Shown piece after piece: positions 15,080-23,228 of a stretch of 24,585 nt of DNA. The number at the start of each line of letters is the position of its first letter. The first letter of the stretch is position 1. This DNA is from an uncultured Spirochaetia bacterium. GTDB taxonomy: Bacteria; Spirochaetota; UBA4802; JAGODF01. Below the pieces are notes generated by a model that saw only the letters and a list, made by a program, of their open reading frames with translations, was not told the DNA's origin and did not search any database. The position numbers and the translations under genes were made by a program. The stretch lies in the NCBI GenBank assembly GCA_937967705.1, contig CALCJG010000260.1, positions 1 through 24,585 of the forward strand. Reading direction: 5' to 3'.

Positions 15080-17353
15080 CTAAATGGTCTCGTCTTCCTG
15101 ATGGCTTCCGGAACACCTGGCTGACGGACCATGCCCCTTCAGAAAATATTCTGTAACGACAGGGCAGGAAGGCGAGGGCAGATTTCCCGTAACACCGCAG
15201 ACGCTCCTCATGATGACCCCGGCGGGCATCGAGGGGAACTTCTGCCGCTTGCGGAAGCGGTAAACCTCCCTCATGAAATTTCCCCAGATCGGGGCGGCGG
15301 AATGGGCGCCGCTCTGGGCATGCCCCAGGGAAAATTTAGGAACATCACAACCGATCCAGACGGCCGCGGCCAGATCTGGCGTATATCCAACGAACCAGGC
15401 ATCCCGAAAAGCGGTGTTGGTGCCGGTCTTTCCCGCCGCCGGAAGACGGAAGCCCGCATTTTTTCTTACAGCATAGGAAGCGGTGCCGCTCTCAATAACC
15501 TCCCGCAGGAGGCTTGTCATGATGAAGGCCACTCCCGGGGAAACCAGCTGCCGCGGTTTTGACTTGCTGGATTCGGCGGCGTCGTAGATCTTCCTTCCGT
15601 TACGGTCCAGTATATAACAGATGCAGTGTGGTTTGACCTCCCTGCCGCCGTTGGCATATACGGCAACGCCCCGGGCCATTTCCAGAGGGGTTACCTCCGA
15701 GGTTCCCAGCGCCAGGGTGGGGTCCACCTTGAAACGGTCCGTCGTCAGGCCCATCAGTTTGGAGGCGAACCGGGCGATCCTGTCTCCTCCCACCCGTTCG
15801 TAGGTCTTCACGGCTATCGTGTTGAGAGAGAGTGCCAGAGCCGGTCTCACCCTCACCAGACCGCGGGATTTCTTGTCATAATTACGCGGCCTCCAGCCCC
15901 GATGGGGCTCCATGTCGTCAGCAGATACGTCGAAGAAGGAGGTGGAGGCCGTGATGGCACCGGATTCAATACCCGCTCCATATACGAATACCTTAAATGC
16001 CGATCCGGGCTGTCGATAGGCCTGAACGGCCCTGTTGAGCTGATTCCGCAGATCGAACTCGCTCCCGCCGATCATGGCGGCGATATGCCCCGTCTGGGGC
16101 TCCAGGGCGACGATGGCCCCCTCGGCTCCCCCGGACGAACGGAACCAGTCATACTCTTCCAGGTATTTCTCTGAAGAAACCGCCATGTCGTCCATGTCGA
16201 AGAGGAGACCGCAAAGATCCATTTCGTCTACCAGTTCGTTCCGGATATGGGAGAGCGTGCCGACACGGGCCTTCAGATCCCTGGGCGGAAGTTTTTTCCC
16301 GGGAGAGTACCTCTCCGCCACCATGGTGTCGAAATGCAGGAACTTGCTGCGGTTATACAGGGCCGTGATTTTCTTCTGTTTTTCCAGTCCGGTCCGGAGA
16401 GTCTCCTCCGCCGCCTTCTGTATCCTCAAATCCAGGGTCGTATGGATGCTCAAGCCCTCGCGATACAGTTTATCCTCCCCGTACTGCTGTACCATGATGC
16501 GGCGTATATATTCCGTAAAATGAGGCGCCAGATCGTTCTTCCGGTTTCGCACTCCAAGGGTGGGAAACCGCAGCTTGATGCTGTCCAGATACCTGGCCCA
16601 GAAATCATAGAACCCGCTGATGGCGTCATCCCTGGTGATGAACCCCTCCTCGATCATGCTGTAAAGAACCTGTTTGCTCCGCTCATGACTTTCCTCCGGG
16701 TTACGAAGGGGTGAATACCTGTTGGGGGCGGCGATCATGGAGGCAAGCACCGCTGATTGCACGGGGGTCAGGTCTTCCGCGCCGCAGTCGAAGTAGAAAC
16801 GGGCCGCCGAGTTGATCCCGTAGGTGCCATGACCGAAATAAATCAGATTGAGATACATCTCCATGATCTGATCCTTTGAGTACATCTTCTCAAATTCCTT
16901 GGCGATGAAGAGCTCGATCAGCTTTCGGCGGAAGGTACGCTCCCCCCTGGTGTAGAGCTTTTTCACCAGCTGCTGTGTGATGGTGGACCCCCCCTGCCTG
17001 ATCTCCCCTTTGAAGACATCGATCACCAGGGCCCGGAGTATGGCCTTGACATCGAACCCCCGGTGTTTATAGAAGCTCCTGTCCTCGGAAGCCACGAACG
17101 CACGGATGACATGTTTTGGGACCTTTTTTATGTCCACGAAGGTGCGATTCTCGTCGAAGATCTCCGATATCAGCTGTCCGTTGACATCATAGACTTTCGT
17201 GGCAAGGTTGGGCTGATAGATATTGATCCCGCTGATGATATCGTAGGTTTGATAATAGATGGTGACGAAATAGAGGAACGGGGATATGAGAAGCAGAAGT
17301 ACGAGCAGGAAAAGAAGGGTCCTGGGTTTGGGCATTCCGACTCTAAAGGTCAT
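15080..17353 (-). CDS. mrcA: Class A penicillin-binding protein (PBP1A type)
   Basis: This 757-residue bifunctional peptidoglycan synthase has one N-terminal membrane anchor (about residues 12-33) and a GT51 glycosyltransferase domain with the catalytic Glu90 in ASEDRSFYKHRG and GGSTITQQL at 121-129. Its transpeptidase domain has S451 of SAFK, S509-L-N511 and K642-T-G-T645. The glycosyltransferase polymerises lipid II and the transpeptidase cross-links the stem peptides; beta-lactams acylate the active serine. The segment between the domains (about 280-410) contains an insert typical of the PBP1A type. The ATG at 17353 has GGAG about five bases upstream. The C-terminal tail is Cys-containing and polar. 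The symbol is given for the family, since the exact orthology cannot be tested here. Confidence 0.93.
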   Translation of the reverse strand: MTFRVGMPKPRTLLFLLVLLLLISPFLYFVTIYYQTYDIISGINIYQPNLATKVYDVNGQLISEIFDENRTFVDIKKVPKHVIRAFVASEDRSFYKHRGFDVKAILRALVIDVFKGEIRQGGSTITQQLVKKLYTRGERTFRRKLIELFIAKEFEKMYSKDQIMEMYLNLIYFGHGTYGINSAARFYFDCGAEDLTPVQSAVLASMIAAPNRYSPLRNPEESHERSKQVLYSMIEEGFITRDDAISGFYDFWARYLDSIKLRFPTLGVRNRKNDLAPHFTEYIRRIMVQQYGEDKLYREGLSIHTTLDLRIQKAAEETLRTGLEKQKKITALYNRSKFLHFDTMVAERYSPGKKLPPRDLKARVGTLSHIRNELVDEMDLCGLLFDMDDMAVSSEKYLEEYDWFRSSGGAEGAIVALEPQTGHIAAMIGGSEFDLRNQLNRAVQAYRQPGSAFKVFVYGAGIESGAITASTSFFDVSADDMEPHRGWRPRNYDKKSRGLVRVRPALALSLNTIAVKTYERVGGDRIARFASKLMGLTTDRFKVDPTLALGTSEVTPLEMARGVAVYANGGREVKPHCICYILDRNGRKIYDAAESSKSKPRQLVSPGVAFIMTSLLREVIESGTASYAVRKNAGFRLPAAGKTGTNTAFRDAWFVGYTPDLAAAVWIGCDVPKFSLGHAQSGAHSAAPIWGNFMREVYRFRKRQKFPSMPAGVIMRSVCGVTGNLPSPSCPVVTEYFLKGHGPSARCSGSHQEDETI

Positions 17354-17396
17354 GATATCTCCGTCTGATGGTCACTTTAGCAGCATCGCCGTGGCG

Positions 17397-17425
17397 ATCA
17401 TACGGAGTTAGCATGTCAGGCACAA
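17397..17425 (-). promoter_or_regulatory. Possible promoter of the penicillin-binding protein gene
   Basis: On the minus strand TTGTGC (17420-17425) and TATGAT (17397-17402, five of six matches) are separated by 17 bases. A palindrome, ATCGCC-GT-GGCGAT (17385-17398), covers the end of the -10 box and the start point. The -35 box is weak. Confidence 0.35.
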
Positions 17426-17459
17426 GGGGGTAAAGACAAGAACTTTTTTTCCTGGCGAC

Positions 17460-18233
17460 TCAATGACTGACGCTGGATATAAACTTATTATACTGCTCAC
17501 GAACGGCAAGGTACATTTCGGCCTTGTCCTTGGCATAAACGGCATAACGGTCCTTCCCCAAAAACTTGGCCTCGTAGAGGGCATGATCCGCTTCCATTTG
17601 AAGGGTCTGGTAGAGCCGTTCAATGCTGTTCTGTTCTATACTCCTGATCTCTTCCATATTGTAGCCAAGGGAGGTGACTCCAGCGCTCATGGTTACGCTC
17701 ACGAGGTTTTTCTCATACCGGATATCCTGATTCTTGAGGCAGACAAAGATTTTCTGAATGTAGGATATGCCGCCCTGGAGATCCGTTGATGGCAGGAGAA
17801 CGTCAAATTCCTCTCCCCCGAAGCGAATGATGAGGTCCGAGGGGCGTGAGAGGTCCTTGAGTATTCCCGCCACCCGGATGAGGATTTCGTCGCCGAAGGT
17901 GTGCCCATAACGGGCGTTGATGAGGGAAAAGTTGTCAATGTCGAACCGGATGAAACAGATATCCAGCAGGCTGGAGTTGAGCTTGAGCCGCGATGCCGAC
18001 TTGATCAGATGAAAGAGATGATCGTTGCGGCATTTTAAAAGTCCCGTCTTGAGATCAATATTCATCCGCTGTTCCAGCATGGTCAGCTTCCTAAGAAGAG
18101 TGAAGTAATCCACCTCGGAACAGTGGAGATGCTCCAGGATTACCTCGTCCGCGTAATCCCCCTCCAGAAGCTGTGCGATGATTTTCAGATTCCTGAACTG
18201 AAACTCCGAGAGTTCCTTCGTATTTCTCTTCAT
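17460..18233 (-). CDS. Diguanylate cyclase (GGDEF domain) with I-site
   Basis: This 257-residue cytoplasmic protein has a short N-terminal helical region (1-55) and a complete GGDEF domain. The metal-binding RFDIDNF is at 97-102, the signature G139-G-E-E-F143 is intact, and an RxxD product-inhibition site (R130-P-S-D133) sits exactly five residues before it. The enzyme should make cyclic di-GMP from two GTP. There is no membrane segment and no obvious sensor domain, so input may come through the helical N-terminus. The start was set at the ATG 18233, preceded by a G-rich run; a TTG one codon upstream is equally possible. It follows the unknown protein gene by 63 bases on the same strand, and the two are probably co-transcribed. 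Confidence 0.92.
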   Translation of the reverse strand: MKRNTKELSEFQFRNLKIIAQLLEGDYADEVILEHLHCSEVDYFTLLRKLTMLEQRMNIDLKTGLLKCRNDHLFHLIKSASRLKLNSSLLDICFIRFDIDNFSLINARYGHTFGDEILIRVAGILKDLSRPSDLIIRFGGEEFDVLLPSTDLQGGISYIQKIFVCLKNQDIRYEKNLVSVTMSAGVTSLGYNMEEIRSIEQNSIERLYQTLQMEADHALYEAKFLGKDRYAVYAKDKAEMYLAVREQYNKFISSVSH

Positions 18234-18296
18234 CAAATCCCCCCCTAATGGTCTTTGCCCAAAGCATGCCGCAGTCCCGACTGCCGCATTTCCGTA

Positions 18297-19361
18297 TCAG
18301 ACCTGAAAACCGCTCATCTCTCTTTCCAGAACGTAGATAACCCGTCCCCGGAGCTCCTGGAGCCTGTCATACTGCTGAGTGCGCAAATAGATGAACTCCA
18401 GCATCCGGGAACACTTGTAGAGAAACTCCGTCTGTTCCCGATAGCAGAAGAAAGCCGGGCCGAACTCTTCGAGCCCCTTTCTATCGAAATCCTTCTTCCA
18501 CTCGATGAAATTTTCCCTGACACAGTGGAAATTTTTGTAAATATCATAGGTAATGGCGTTTTCGCTGATTTTCTTTGTCATGGTCCGGATGATGAAATCG
18601 TACCGGTACTGCTTCCCCCTGCGCTCACTGCAATATTCCCGGAGAAACTCATAATCCTTCTTCATGCGGGCTTTATACATCCGGGATTTATCGATGAGCC
18701 TGCGGAGAACTATCGGCGCCACGATCCCCTCTTCCTGCGGATTTTCGCAGATTGTCTTCAGGGCCTGGTCATTGAGCTTACACCCGCTGCCAAAGGAGAC
18801 TTGAAGAAAAAAGCGGTCGATGGACCGCTTATAGTTGAGAAAATGCTGGATGTCCTGCTGCCGGGTATAATTGCTCTTCAGGAGGGAAAGCATTTCGGCA
18901 CCCAGCAGCCCGAAATTGAGGGCGTCAGGCATGTTATCCCTGTGATGATACCGGTAATAGGAGAGCAGAAGATAATAGAGATCGCTGATGGCCCAGCGGG
19001 CTGTATCCAGAAAAAACTGGAGATACTCCCCGGGCCGGCGCAGGGATTCGTCCACCAGGGATTTTACAGACTGCATGGCCCAGGCGATCTCGTCCTCGGC
19101 AACGGTCTCATGGGTTATACAGGCCAACAGCACCTTTTCCAGGGAAATGATCTGGTCCACATAGTCCCGGTCCCGAAAATTGAGGGACTGCTGAGCGAAC
19201 CATCCCCTGTGATCGTTCCAGATGCAGTTATTGTAGTCCCGGCGCGACTGGAAATAACGGCGGCTGCAGTCCTGCCAGAACTCGGAAGAGACCGGCATAT
19301 CCTGCCGCTCCTCAGGTGCCCCGGAATTTTGTTTTTGGATTCTGTCGTTCGGCATCGTCAT
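18297..19361 (-). CDS. Hypothetical helical protein, about 354 residues
   Basis: I do not recognise this family. The protein is soluble, predicted mostly alpha-helical and rich in aromatic and charged residues (for example RDYNNCIWNDHRGWF and WAISDLYYLLLSYYRYHH), with no signal peptide or coiled-coil heptads that I can see. The start is uncertain. ATG 19361 is used here, but ATG 19298 has a better ribosome-binding site (GAGGAG nine bases upstream) and would remove 21 residues. Its promoter region contains a cluster of TTGTCA/TGACAA elements. Downstream and probably on the same transcript is the diguanylate cyclase, so a role in the same signalling output is conceivable, but only by position. 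Confidence 0.72.
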   Translation of the reverse strand: MTMPNDRIQKQNSGAPEERQDMPVSSEFWQDCSRRYFQSRRDYNNCIWNDHRGWFAQQSLNFRDRDYVDQIISLEKVLLACITHETVAEDEIAWAMQSVKSLVDESLRRPGEYLQFFLDTARWAISDLYYLLLSYYRYHHRDNMPDALNFGLLGAEMLSLLKSNYTRQQDIQHFLNYKRSIDRFFLQVSFGSGCKLNDQALKTICENPQEEGIVAPIVLRRLIDKSRMYKARMKKDYEFLREYCSERRGKQYRYDFIIRTMTKKISENAITYDIYKNFHCVRENFIEWKKDFDRKGLEEFGPAFFCYREQTEFLYKCSRMLEFIYLRTQQYDRLQELRGRVIYVLEREMSGFQV

Positions 19362-19415
19362 TGAATGATTAATGATCAATAAATCACAAGTAGCGCTCTA
19401 TCAACATCTATTAAT

Positions 19416-19472
19416 GGGATAAGGGGAAGGGAGGGAATTGTCAATTACTGTTCAAAAAATAATTACTGACAA
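19416..19472 (-). promoter_or_regulatory. Two overlapping promoter candidates upstream of the unknown/GGDEF pair
   Basis: On the minus strand, TTGACA (19439-19444) has TATCCC (19416-19421) 17 bases downstream. A second pair, TTGTCA (19467-19472) and AGTAAT (19444-19449), also has a 17-base spacer. The two are staggered so that the second -10 abuts the first -35. The direct repeat AATTACTG occurs at 19443-19450 and 19461-19468, 18 bases apart. Confidence 0.4.
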
Positions 19473-19480
19473 TATTGTCA
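19467..19480. repeat. Perfect 14-base palindrome with extra half-sites nearby
   Basis: TGACAATATTGTCA is a perfect palindrome. Its half-site recurs as TTGTCA at 19438-19443 and TGACAA at 19505-19510, giving four half-sites in about 75 bases of otherwise AT-rich non-coding DNA. The palindrome covers the -35 box of one predicted promoter, as expected for an operator bound by a dimeric regulator. Confidence 0.5.
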
Positions 19481-19560
19481 TTAACTTATTCTTGCGATTG
19501 ATCATGACAAAATCATTCCAAACAGATCAGTTCAGAATGGCGTGATGATAACCAAGACCG

Positions 19561-20970
19561 TCAGGGAGTTCTCTTCTCCATGTGGCTTATGATTTCCCGA
19601 ATGTCGTCGATCTCCATTTTGGACTTGATACGGGCCATAAACTTGTCCAGGGTCCCGGGCAGGACATCCATCAATTTACCGATTTCCCGCTTCTGTTCCG
19701 GCCAGCGGAACCCCTTAACCAGAAAGCGTAAAAGCTCCAGCTCCCGGTCGGAGAGCCTGGACAGGAGCGTGTCCATCAGCTCCATCTCCATCCTCATCCG
19801 CTCTTCATCCGCCTGCCGCTCCCGGGTCACGTCCGTGATGATGGCAAACACCCCCAGATGATCCCCCTTGTGTCCCGTTATGACATTGGCGGATATGAGG
19901 GTATGGAGGATATCACCCTTTTTGCTTTTCACCCGCAGTTCAAAGCGGGCTTTGGTTTTTCCGCCTGTTTTCAGATTGTCGAGACCGGAACGGGCGGTTT
20001 TACGGCTCTCCCGGTCCAGGAGCGTGAAGAAGGGCTTTCCCAGCAGCTCCTCAAAGGTGTATCCAAAGATCTCCGAGGCCCCCGGATTGATGAAGGTAAA
20101 GAGGAGATTCTTGTCCAGTATGATGAGTCCCTCATTCATCGTTTCCAGGAGCCGCTGATACCGCTCCATGCTCAGGACGATCTCCCGCTCGGCCTTTTTC
20201 CTCCGGGTGACATCCCGGATCACAACCATAAAGATGCGGGACTGGCGGAAACTGTCATGAAGGGCGGAAACGCTCACCTCTCCGGTAAAGACCGAACCGT
20301 CCTGTCGACAGAACTCGAATTCCTTTTCCGAGATCCGTCCGTACTCCAGAATGGCCCGTATCATCGCCCGGGCCTCCTCCTTCTGGGAGGGCTGAATGTA
20401 TTCCAGGTAGTTATGGCCGATCATATCGCTGCGTATCTGCCGCGTCAGGCGCTCGGCCTGGTTGTTGGCATTGATGACATCACCTTCCGCATCCAGGATG
20501 AGGATGGCATCCGGGGATGTTTTCAACAGGGTGCGGTACAGAGTCTCGCTTCGCAGGAGAGCGTTATGAACCTTTCTCTGGCTGGAAACATCCCGGGCAA
20601 CCCCCGCGAGAGCCCCGGGACGGCCCGGGTGATCGAAAACAGGACGGTATCGTATCTCAAGTTCCAGAACCGGCCCCTTTTCGTCCTGCGTCAGGGCTTT
20701 CTGTTCGGTGATGACCTCATCGGTGAACACCTCGTCCCTGCGGTAATACCCTGCCAGCGACCGGGCATAGTCCCTCGTGGATTCCATGAGCCTGTTCACG
20801 GGATCGGAGGAAGAATCGCTCTCCTGACCCAGAAGGCGCATTTCCCGGTAAGGGAAGGAACTGTAGGAAAACTCATCCCGAGCCAAATCATAATACCAGA
20901 GACAATCGGTAACAGATTCCCCGAAGGTGGCAAAGATCTCCTCGATGTTAATTTCAGCAGAACTGCTCAT
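19561..20970 (-). CDS. Triple-PAS regulator with C-terminal LuxR/GerE-type HTH
   Basis: This 469-residue cytoplasmic protein contains three PAS/PAC units at about residues 10-140, 141-265 (ETLYRTLLKTSPDAILILDAEGD, then RDVTRRKKAE) and 266-390 (NEGLIILDKNLLFTFINPGASEIFGY, then TDVTRERQ). The C-terminal domain (406-463) starts LSDRELELLRFLVKG, the GerE-like opening, and continues LMDVLPGTLDKFMARIKSKM, the helix-turn-helix. The loop between these (FRWPEQKREIGK) is a few residues longer than in typical LuxR domains. No kinase or receiver domain is present, so it reads as a one-component sensor-regulator that detects a ligand or redox cue through PAS. The ATG at 20970 has a weak GGGGTGGG upstream. 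A strong promoter lies about 90 bases before it. Its targets are not evident. Confidence 0.85.
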   Translation of the reverse strand: MSSSAEINIEEIFATFGESVTDCLWYYDLARDEFSYSSFPYREMRLLGQESDSSSDPVNRLMESTRDYARSLAGYYRRDEVFTDEVITEQKALTQDEKGPVLELEIRYRPVFDHPGRPGALAGVARDVSSQRKVHNALLRSETLYRTLLKTSPDAILILDAEGDVINANNQAERLTRQIRSDMIGHNYLEYIQPSQKEEARAMIRAILEYGRISEKEFEFCRQDGSVFTGEVSVSALHDSFRQSRIFMVVIRDVTRRKKAEREIVLSMERYQRLLETMNEGLIILDKNLLFTFINPGASEIFGYTFEELLGKPFFTLLDRESRKTARSGLDNLKTGGKTKARFELRVKSKKGDILHTLISANVITGHKGDHLGVFAIITDVTRERQADEERMRMEMELMDTLLSRLSDRELELLRFLVKGFRWPEQKREIGKLMDVLPGTLDKFMARIKSKMEIDDIREIISHMEKRTP

Positions 20971-21062
20971 CCCACCCCGCTGTCAAGTCAGACATGATGG
21001 TTTGTGGCTTGTCCGGGAAAACAGGAAATATCCGCTAAAGGAAGCACTCTCTCTTTTTCCCT

Positions 21063-21091
21063 ATTATCCCCCCGGGGAAAACCCTTGTCAA
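21063..21091 (-). promoter_or_regulatory. Strong sigma-70-type promoter of the PAS-HTH regulator
   Basis: On the minus strand a perfect TTGACA (21086-21091) is followed after exactly 17 bases by GATAAT (21063-21068), five of six matches. Transcription would start near 21056, giving a leader of about 85 bases. This is the best promoter match I found in the window. Confidence 0.65.
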
Positions 21092-21205
21092 CAAAAATTA
21101 TGAAGAGTCCCTCCTCTGCGCCGGAGGGCCGAGATCATTCCATCAAAAAAACTGATGTCATCGGGCCCTTTATGCCGTTAAATTATTAAAGGGGAGAAGA
21201 GCGCA

Positions 21206-21640
21206 TTGATCGACATGGAAAAATATCTCTTCGAGAGGTCACCGGACATACAGGTCATGACCCTTCCGGAGTTCAAGGCCGCCTACGCCCGGGGAAGGCG
21301 GAGAGCCGAGCTCTACGAAAAGCTGCTGGAGGAGCTGGACAATCTCAGGGAGCAGTGCAACTCCTTTCATATCATCGTTTTCGGAAGCTACATCACGGAC
21401 AAGAAGGAACCGGGGGACATAGATCTCATGATATCCCTGATACCCCGCCAGGATTGCGTGTACGACATCATCATCAACGGTCTTCGGAGAATTCACGAGA
21501 AGGAGATAGACATCCAGTATCAGAAGGCCCAGTACTATCTCAAAAACACCCGGCAGCTAGTGGATTATTTCAACAGCAATCCTCTCAACCGCAAAGAGGA
21601 GATAAAGATATTCCGGGCCGTGGAGCTTCATCCCTATTGA
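21206..21640 (+). CDS. Minimal nucleotidyltransferase-fold protein (MNT/DUF6932-like)
   Basis: This 144-residue protein has the nucleotidyltransferase (DNA polymerase beta superfamily) signature: VFG60-S61-Y-I-T-D followed by D71-I-D73 and a third acidic position at D102 (EIDIQY). It has an N-terminal helical lead-in, LPEFKAAYARGRRRAELYEKLLEEL. Small proteins of this type often act as antitoxins that AMPylate a HEPN toxin, or as nucleotide transferases on other targets. No HEPN or other toxin gene lies next to it, so it stands alone. The TTG at 21206 was preferred because GGGGAG lies nine bases upstream; an in-frame ATG at 21215 is 18 bases from that site. The C-terminus is Arg/Lys-containing and ends HPY. 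It converges with the metallo-hydrolase gene after 23 bases. Confidence 0.75.
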   Translation: MIDMEKYLFERSPDIQVMTLPEFKAAYARGRRRAELYEKLLEELDNLREQCNSFHIIVFGSYITDKKEPGDIDLMISLIPRQDCVYDIIINGLRRIHEKEIDIQYQKAQYYLKNTRQLVDYFNSNPLNRKEEIKIFRAVELHPY

Positions 21641-21663
21641 GCACCAGAATGAGGGGTTGAAGC

Positions 21664-22521
21664 CTAAACACAGAAGCTGCTTTTTTCCCTGGCTCCATAG
21701 ATCTTCATGTCCTTTTTCGCAAGTTTTCGGGCCTGTTTGATCATGCGGTCGATCTCCCTATCCGTCCTCAGGGGATCGTGATGGAAGGAAAAAAGGTTTT
21801 TTACCCCGAACTTGCGGCTGATGCGGACCACCTCATCTATGGAGGAATGACCCCATCCGATCTTCTTGAGATACTCCTCCTCGGTGTACTGACATTCGGC
21901 CACCAGGATGTCGGCATCCCTTATGAGATTGCCCACATTCCGCTCGTTGTACCCCTCCATCTCCGGTTCCGTGAGAATCTCGTTGTCGGTGGCGTAGACG
22001 AAGACCCTGTCCCGGTACTCCACGCGGTATCCCAGCGAAAGGGCGGGATGGAAGAGATGTGTGAAGTAGACCTTGAGATCGTTGATATGGAAGGGATTTT
22101 CCTTAAGGGTGATGAATTTGATGTCCGCGGACATCTCGAAGAGGGTCACGGGAAAGTACTCGCGTTCCATCTGTCCCAGGATCAGCTTTTCGAAATTGGA
22201 TACGCTATGCCCTCCATAGAGGGTGATCCGGTTTCCTGGATTATAGGCCACATCCAGGAAGGGAAACCCCTGAATATGGTCCCAGTGGGTATGGCTGATG
22301 AGAATATGGAGATCCAGAGGCTTTCCCCTGAACTCCCTGGCCAGGGAGCGGCCCAGCTCACGCATTCCCGTACCGGCATCGAAGACCAGGATGGTATCGC
22401 CGAAGCGGGCCTCCACGCAAGGGGTATTGCCGCCGTAACGGACAAACTCCTTCCCCGGTGTCGGTATGGAGCCTCTCACTCCCCAGAAGGTCGTCTGAAT
22501 GGTGCAGCCCTTTTTCCTCAT
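21664..22521 (-). CDS. Metallo-beta-lactamase-fold hydrolase, RNase Z/PhnP-like branch
   Basis: This 285-residue cytoplasmic protein opens with TTFWGVRGSIPTPG and YGGNTPCVE, then DAGTGMRELG and the metal site H77-T-H-W-D-H82. It continues with VYFTHLFHPALSLGYRVEY, YATDNE, ADILVAECQY, GWGHSSIDEVV and FSFHHDP, so all expected metal ligands are present. This set is typical of the RNase Z/phosphodiesterase-like branch, distinct from the lipoprotein MBL at 11603. Members cleave phosphodiester bonds in RNA or small cyclic nucleotides; relatives with the WGVRGS opening are often found near signalling proteins, and the substrate is unknown. The ATG at 22521 has no clear Shine-Dalgarno, but no better start is available. 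It is separated by 170 bases from the upstream lipoprotein gene. Confidence 0.88.
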   Translation of the reverse strand: MRKKGCTIQTTFWGVRGSIPTPGKEFVRYGGNTPCVEARFGDTILVFDAGTGMRELGRSLAREFRGKPLDLHILISHTHWDHIQGFPFLDVAYNPGNRITLYGGHSVSNFEKLILGQMEREYFPVTLFEMSADIKFITLKENPFHINDLKVYFTHLFHPALSLGYRVEYRDRVFVYATDNEILTEPEMEGYNERNVGNLIRDADILVAECQYTEEEYLKKIGWGHSSIDEVVRISRKFGVKNLFSFHHDPLRTDREIDRMIKQARKLAKKDMKIYGAREKSSFCV

Positions 22522-22691
22522 CTGCTTGGTCCCGTCGAATCTGTTCTGTTTTCTTCTTGTCCATGAAGGACCGGAGGCAAATCTTCCCCCCGGACCTCCG
22601 TCTTCCGGGCTCAGATCCCTCCTTCCTATTCAATATCGGCAGGGCAGGAGCGGCGCTGAAACCTTTATCAGAAAGGAAGCGAGAAGAAGCG

Positions 22692-23228
22692 TCAAGGTCT
22701 GTAGCGTATCACGAAGTTTCCCTTCATTGTATGTACAAATCCATGGGGGCCCTTCATTCTTACCCTCAGGATGAAGGGGATATCCCGGCAGCAGTAGTCC
22801 CCGGGGGGCCGGGACTGGCGGAGGAGGTCCGAGTAGTGATGCTCCATGAGGCTCCCGATGAGGGAAAACCCGTAAATCCGTTTTTTATACCGCTCCACCC
22901 TCTCCACCGGGATATCCTTTCCGTTTTCCGGATGGATGAAGCTGATCTCCACAGGAGCCTTTTCCGCATCCCCGTTGAAGAGAAGGCTGAAACAGAGCGT
23001 ATCGCCCTGAAAATAGAGATGGTTGAAGAGATCCTTGTTCGATCCCCCCTTTCGCAGGGAAGGAAAGAGAAACTGGAGATCCCCGCTTTTGATCTCACCG
23101 TCGGCATGAAGCGAGGAACCAATGGTGTGGGATTCAAGAACCAGCGGCCTGCCCCCGCAGGCGGCCAGCAGCAATACCCCGACCAGGAAAAGGACAATCC
23201 GTCCGGGGAGATGATCAGGATATCTCAA
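22692..23228 (-). CDS. Small predicted lipoprotein of unknown function
   Basis: From a TTG at 23228 the protein has 178 residues and a signal sequence, RIVLFLVGVLLLAAC, with a clean lipobox LAAC (Cys24), so it should be lipid-anchored outside the cytoplasm. The mature part is beta-rich and otherwise unrecognised (GDTLCFSLLFNGDAEKAPVEISFIHPENG). An ATG at 23261 is possible but extends a polar, unlikely N-terminus before the signal and has no ribosome-binding site, whereas GGTGG precedes the TTG. With the TTG start it overlaps the upstream gene by 14 bases, so the two are probably expressed together. Confidence 0.68.
   Translation of the reverse strand: MRYPDHLPGRIVLFLVGVLLLAACGGRPLVLESHTIGSSLHADGEIKSGDLQFLFPSLRKGGSNKDLFNHLYFQGDTLCFSLLFNGDAEKAPVEISFIHPENGKDIPVERVERYKKRIYGFSLIGSLMEHHYSDLLRQSRPPGDYCCRDIPFILRVRMKGPHGFVHTMKGNFVIRYRP

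Noticed and set aside
18255..19364. A long plus-strand ORF opposite the unknown helical protein, and similar long antisense ORFs elsewhere
   Set aside because: These are opposite-strand shadows produced by the codon use of the real genes. They lack ribosome-binding sites and recognisable domains, and the minus-strand protein has better composition.
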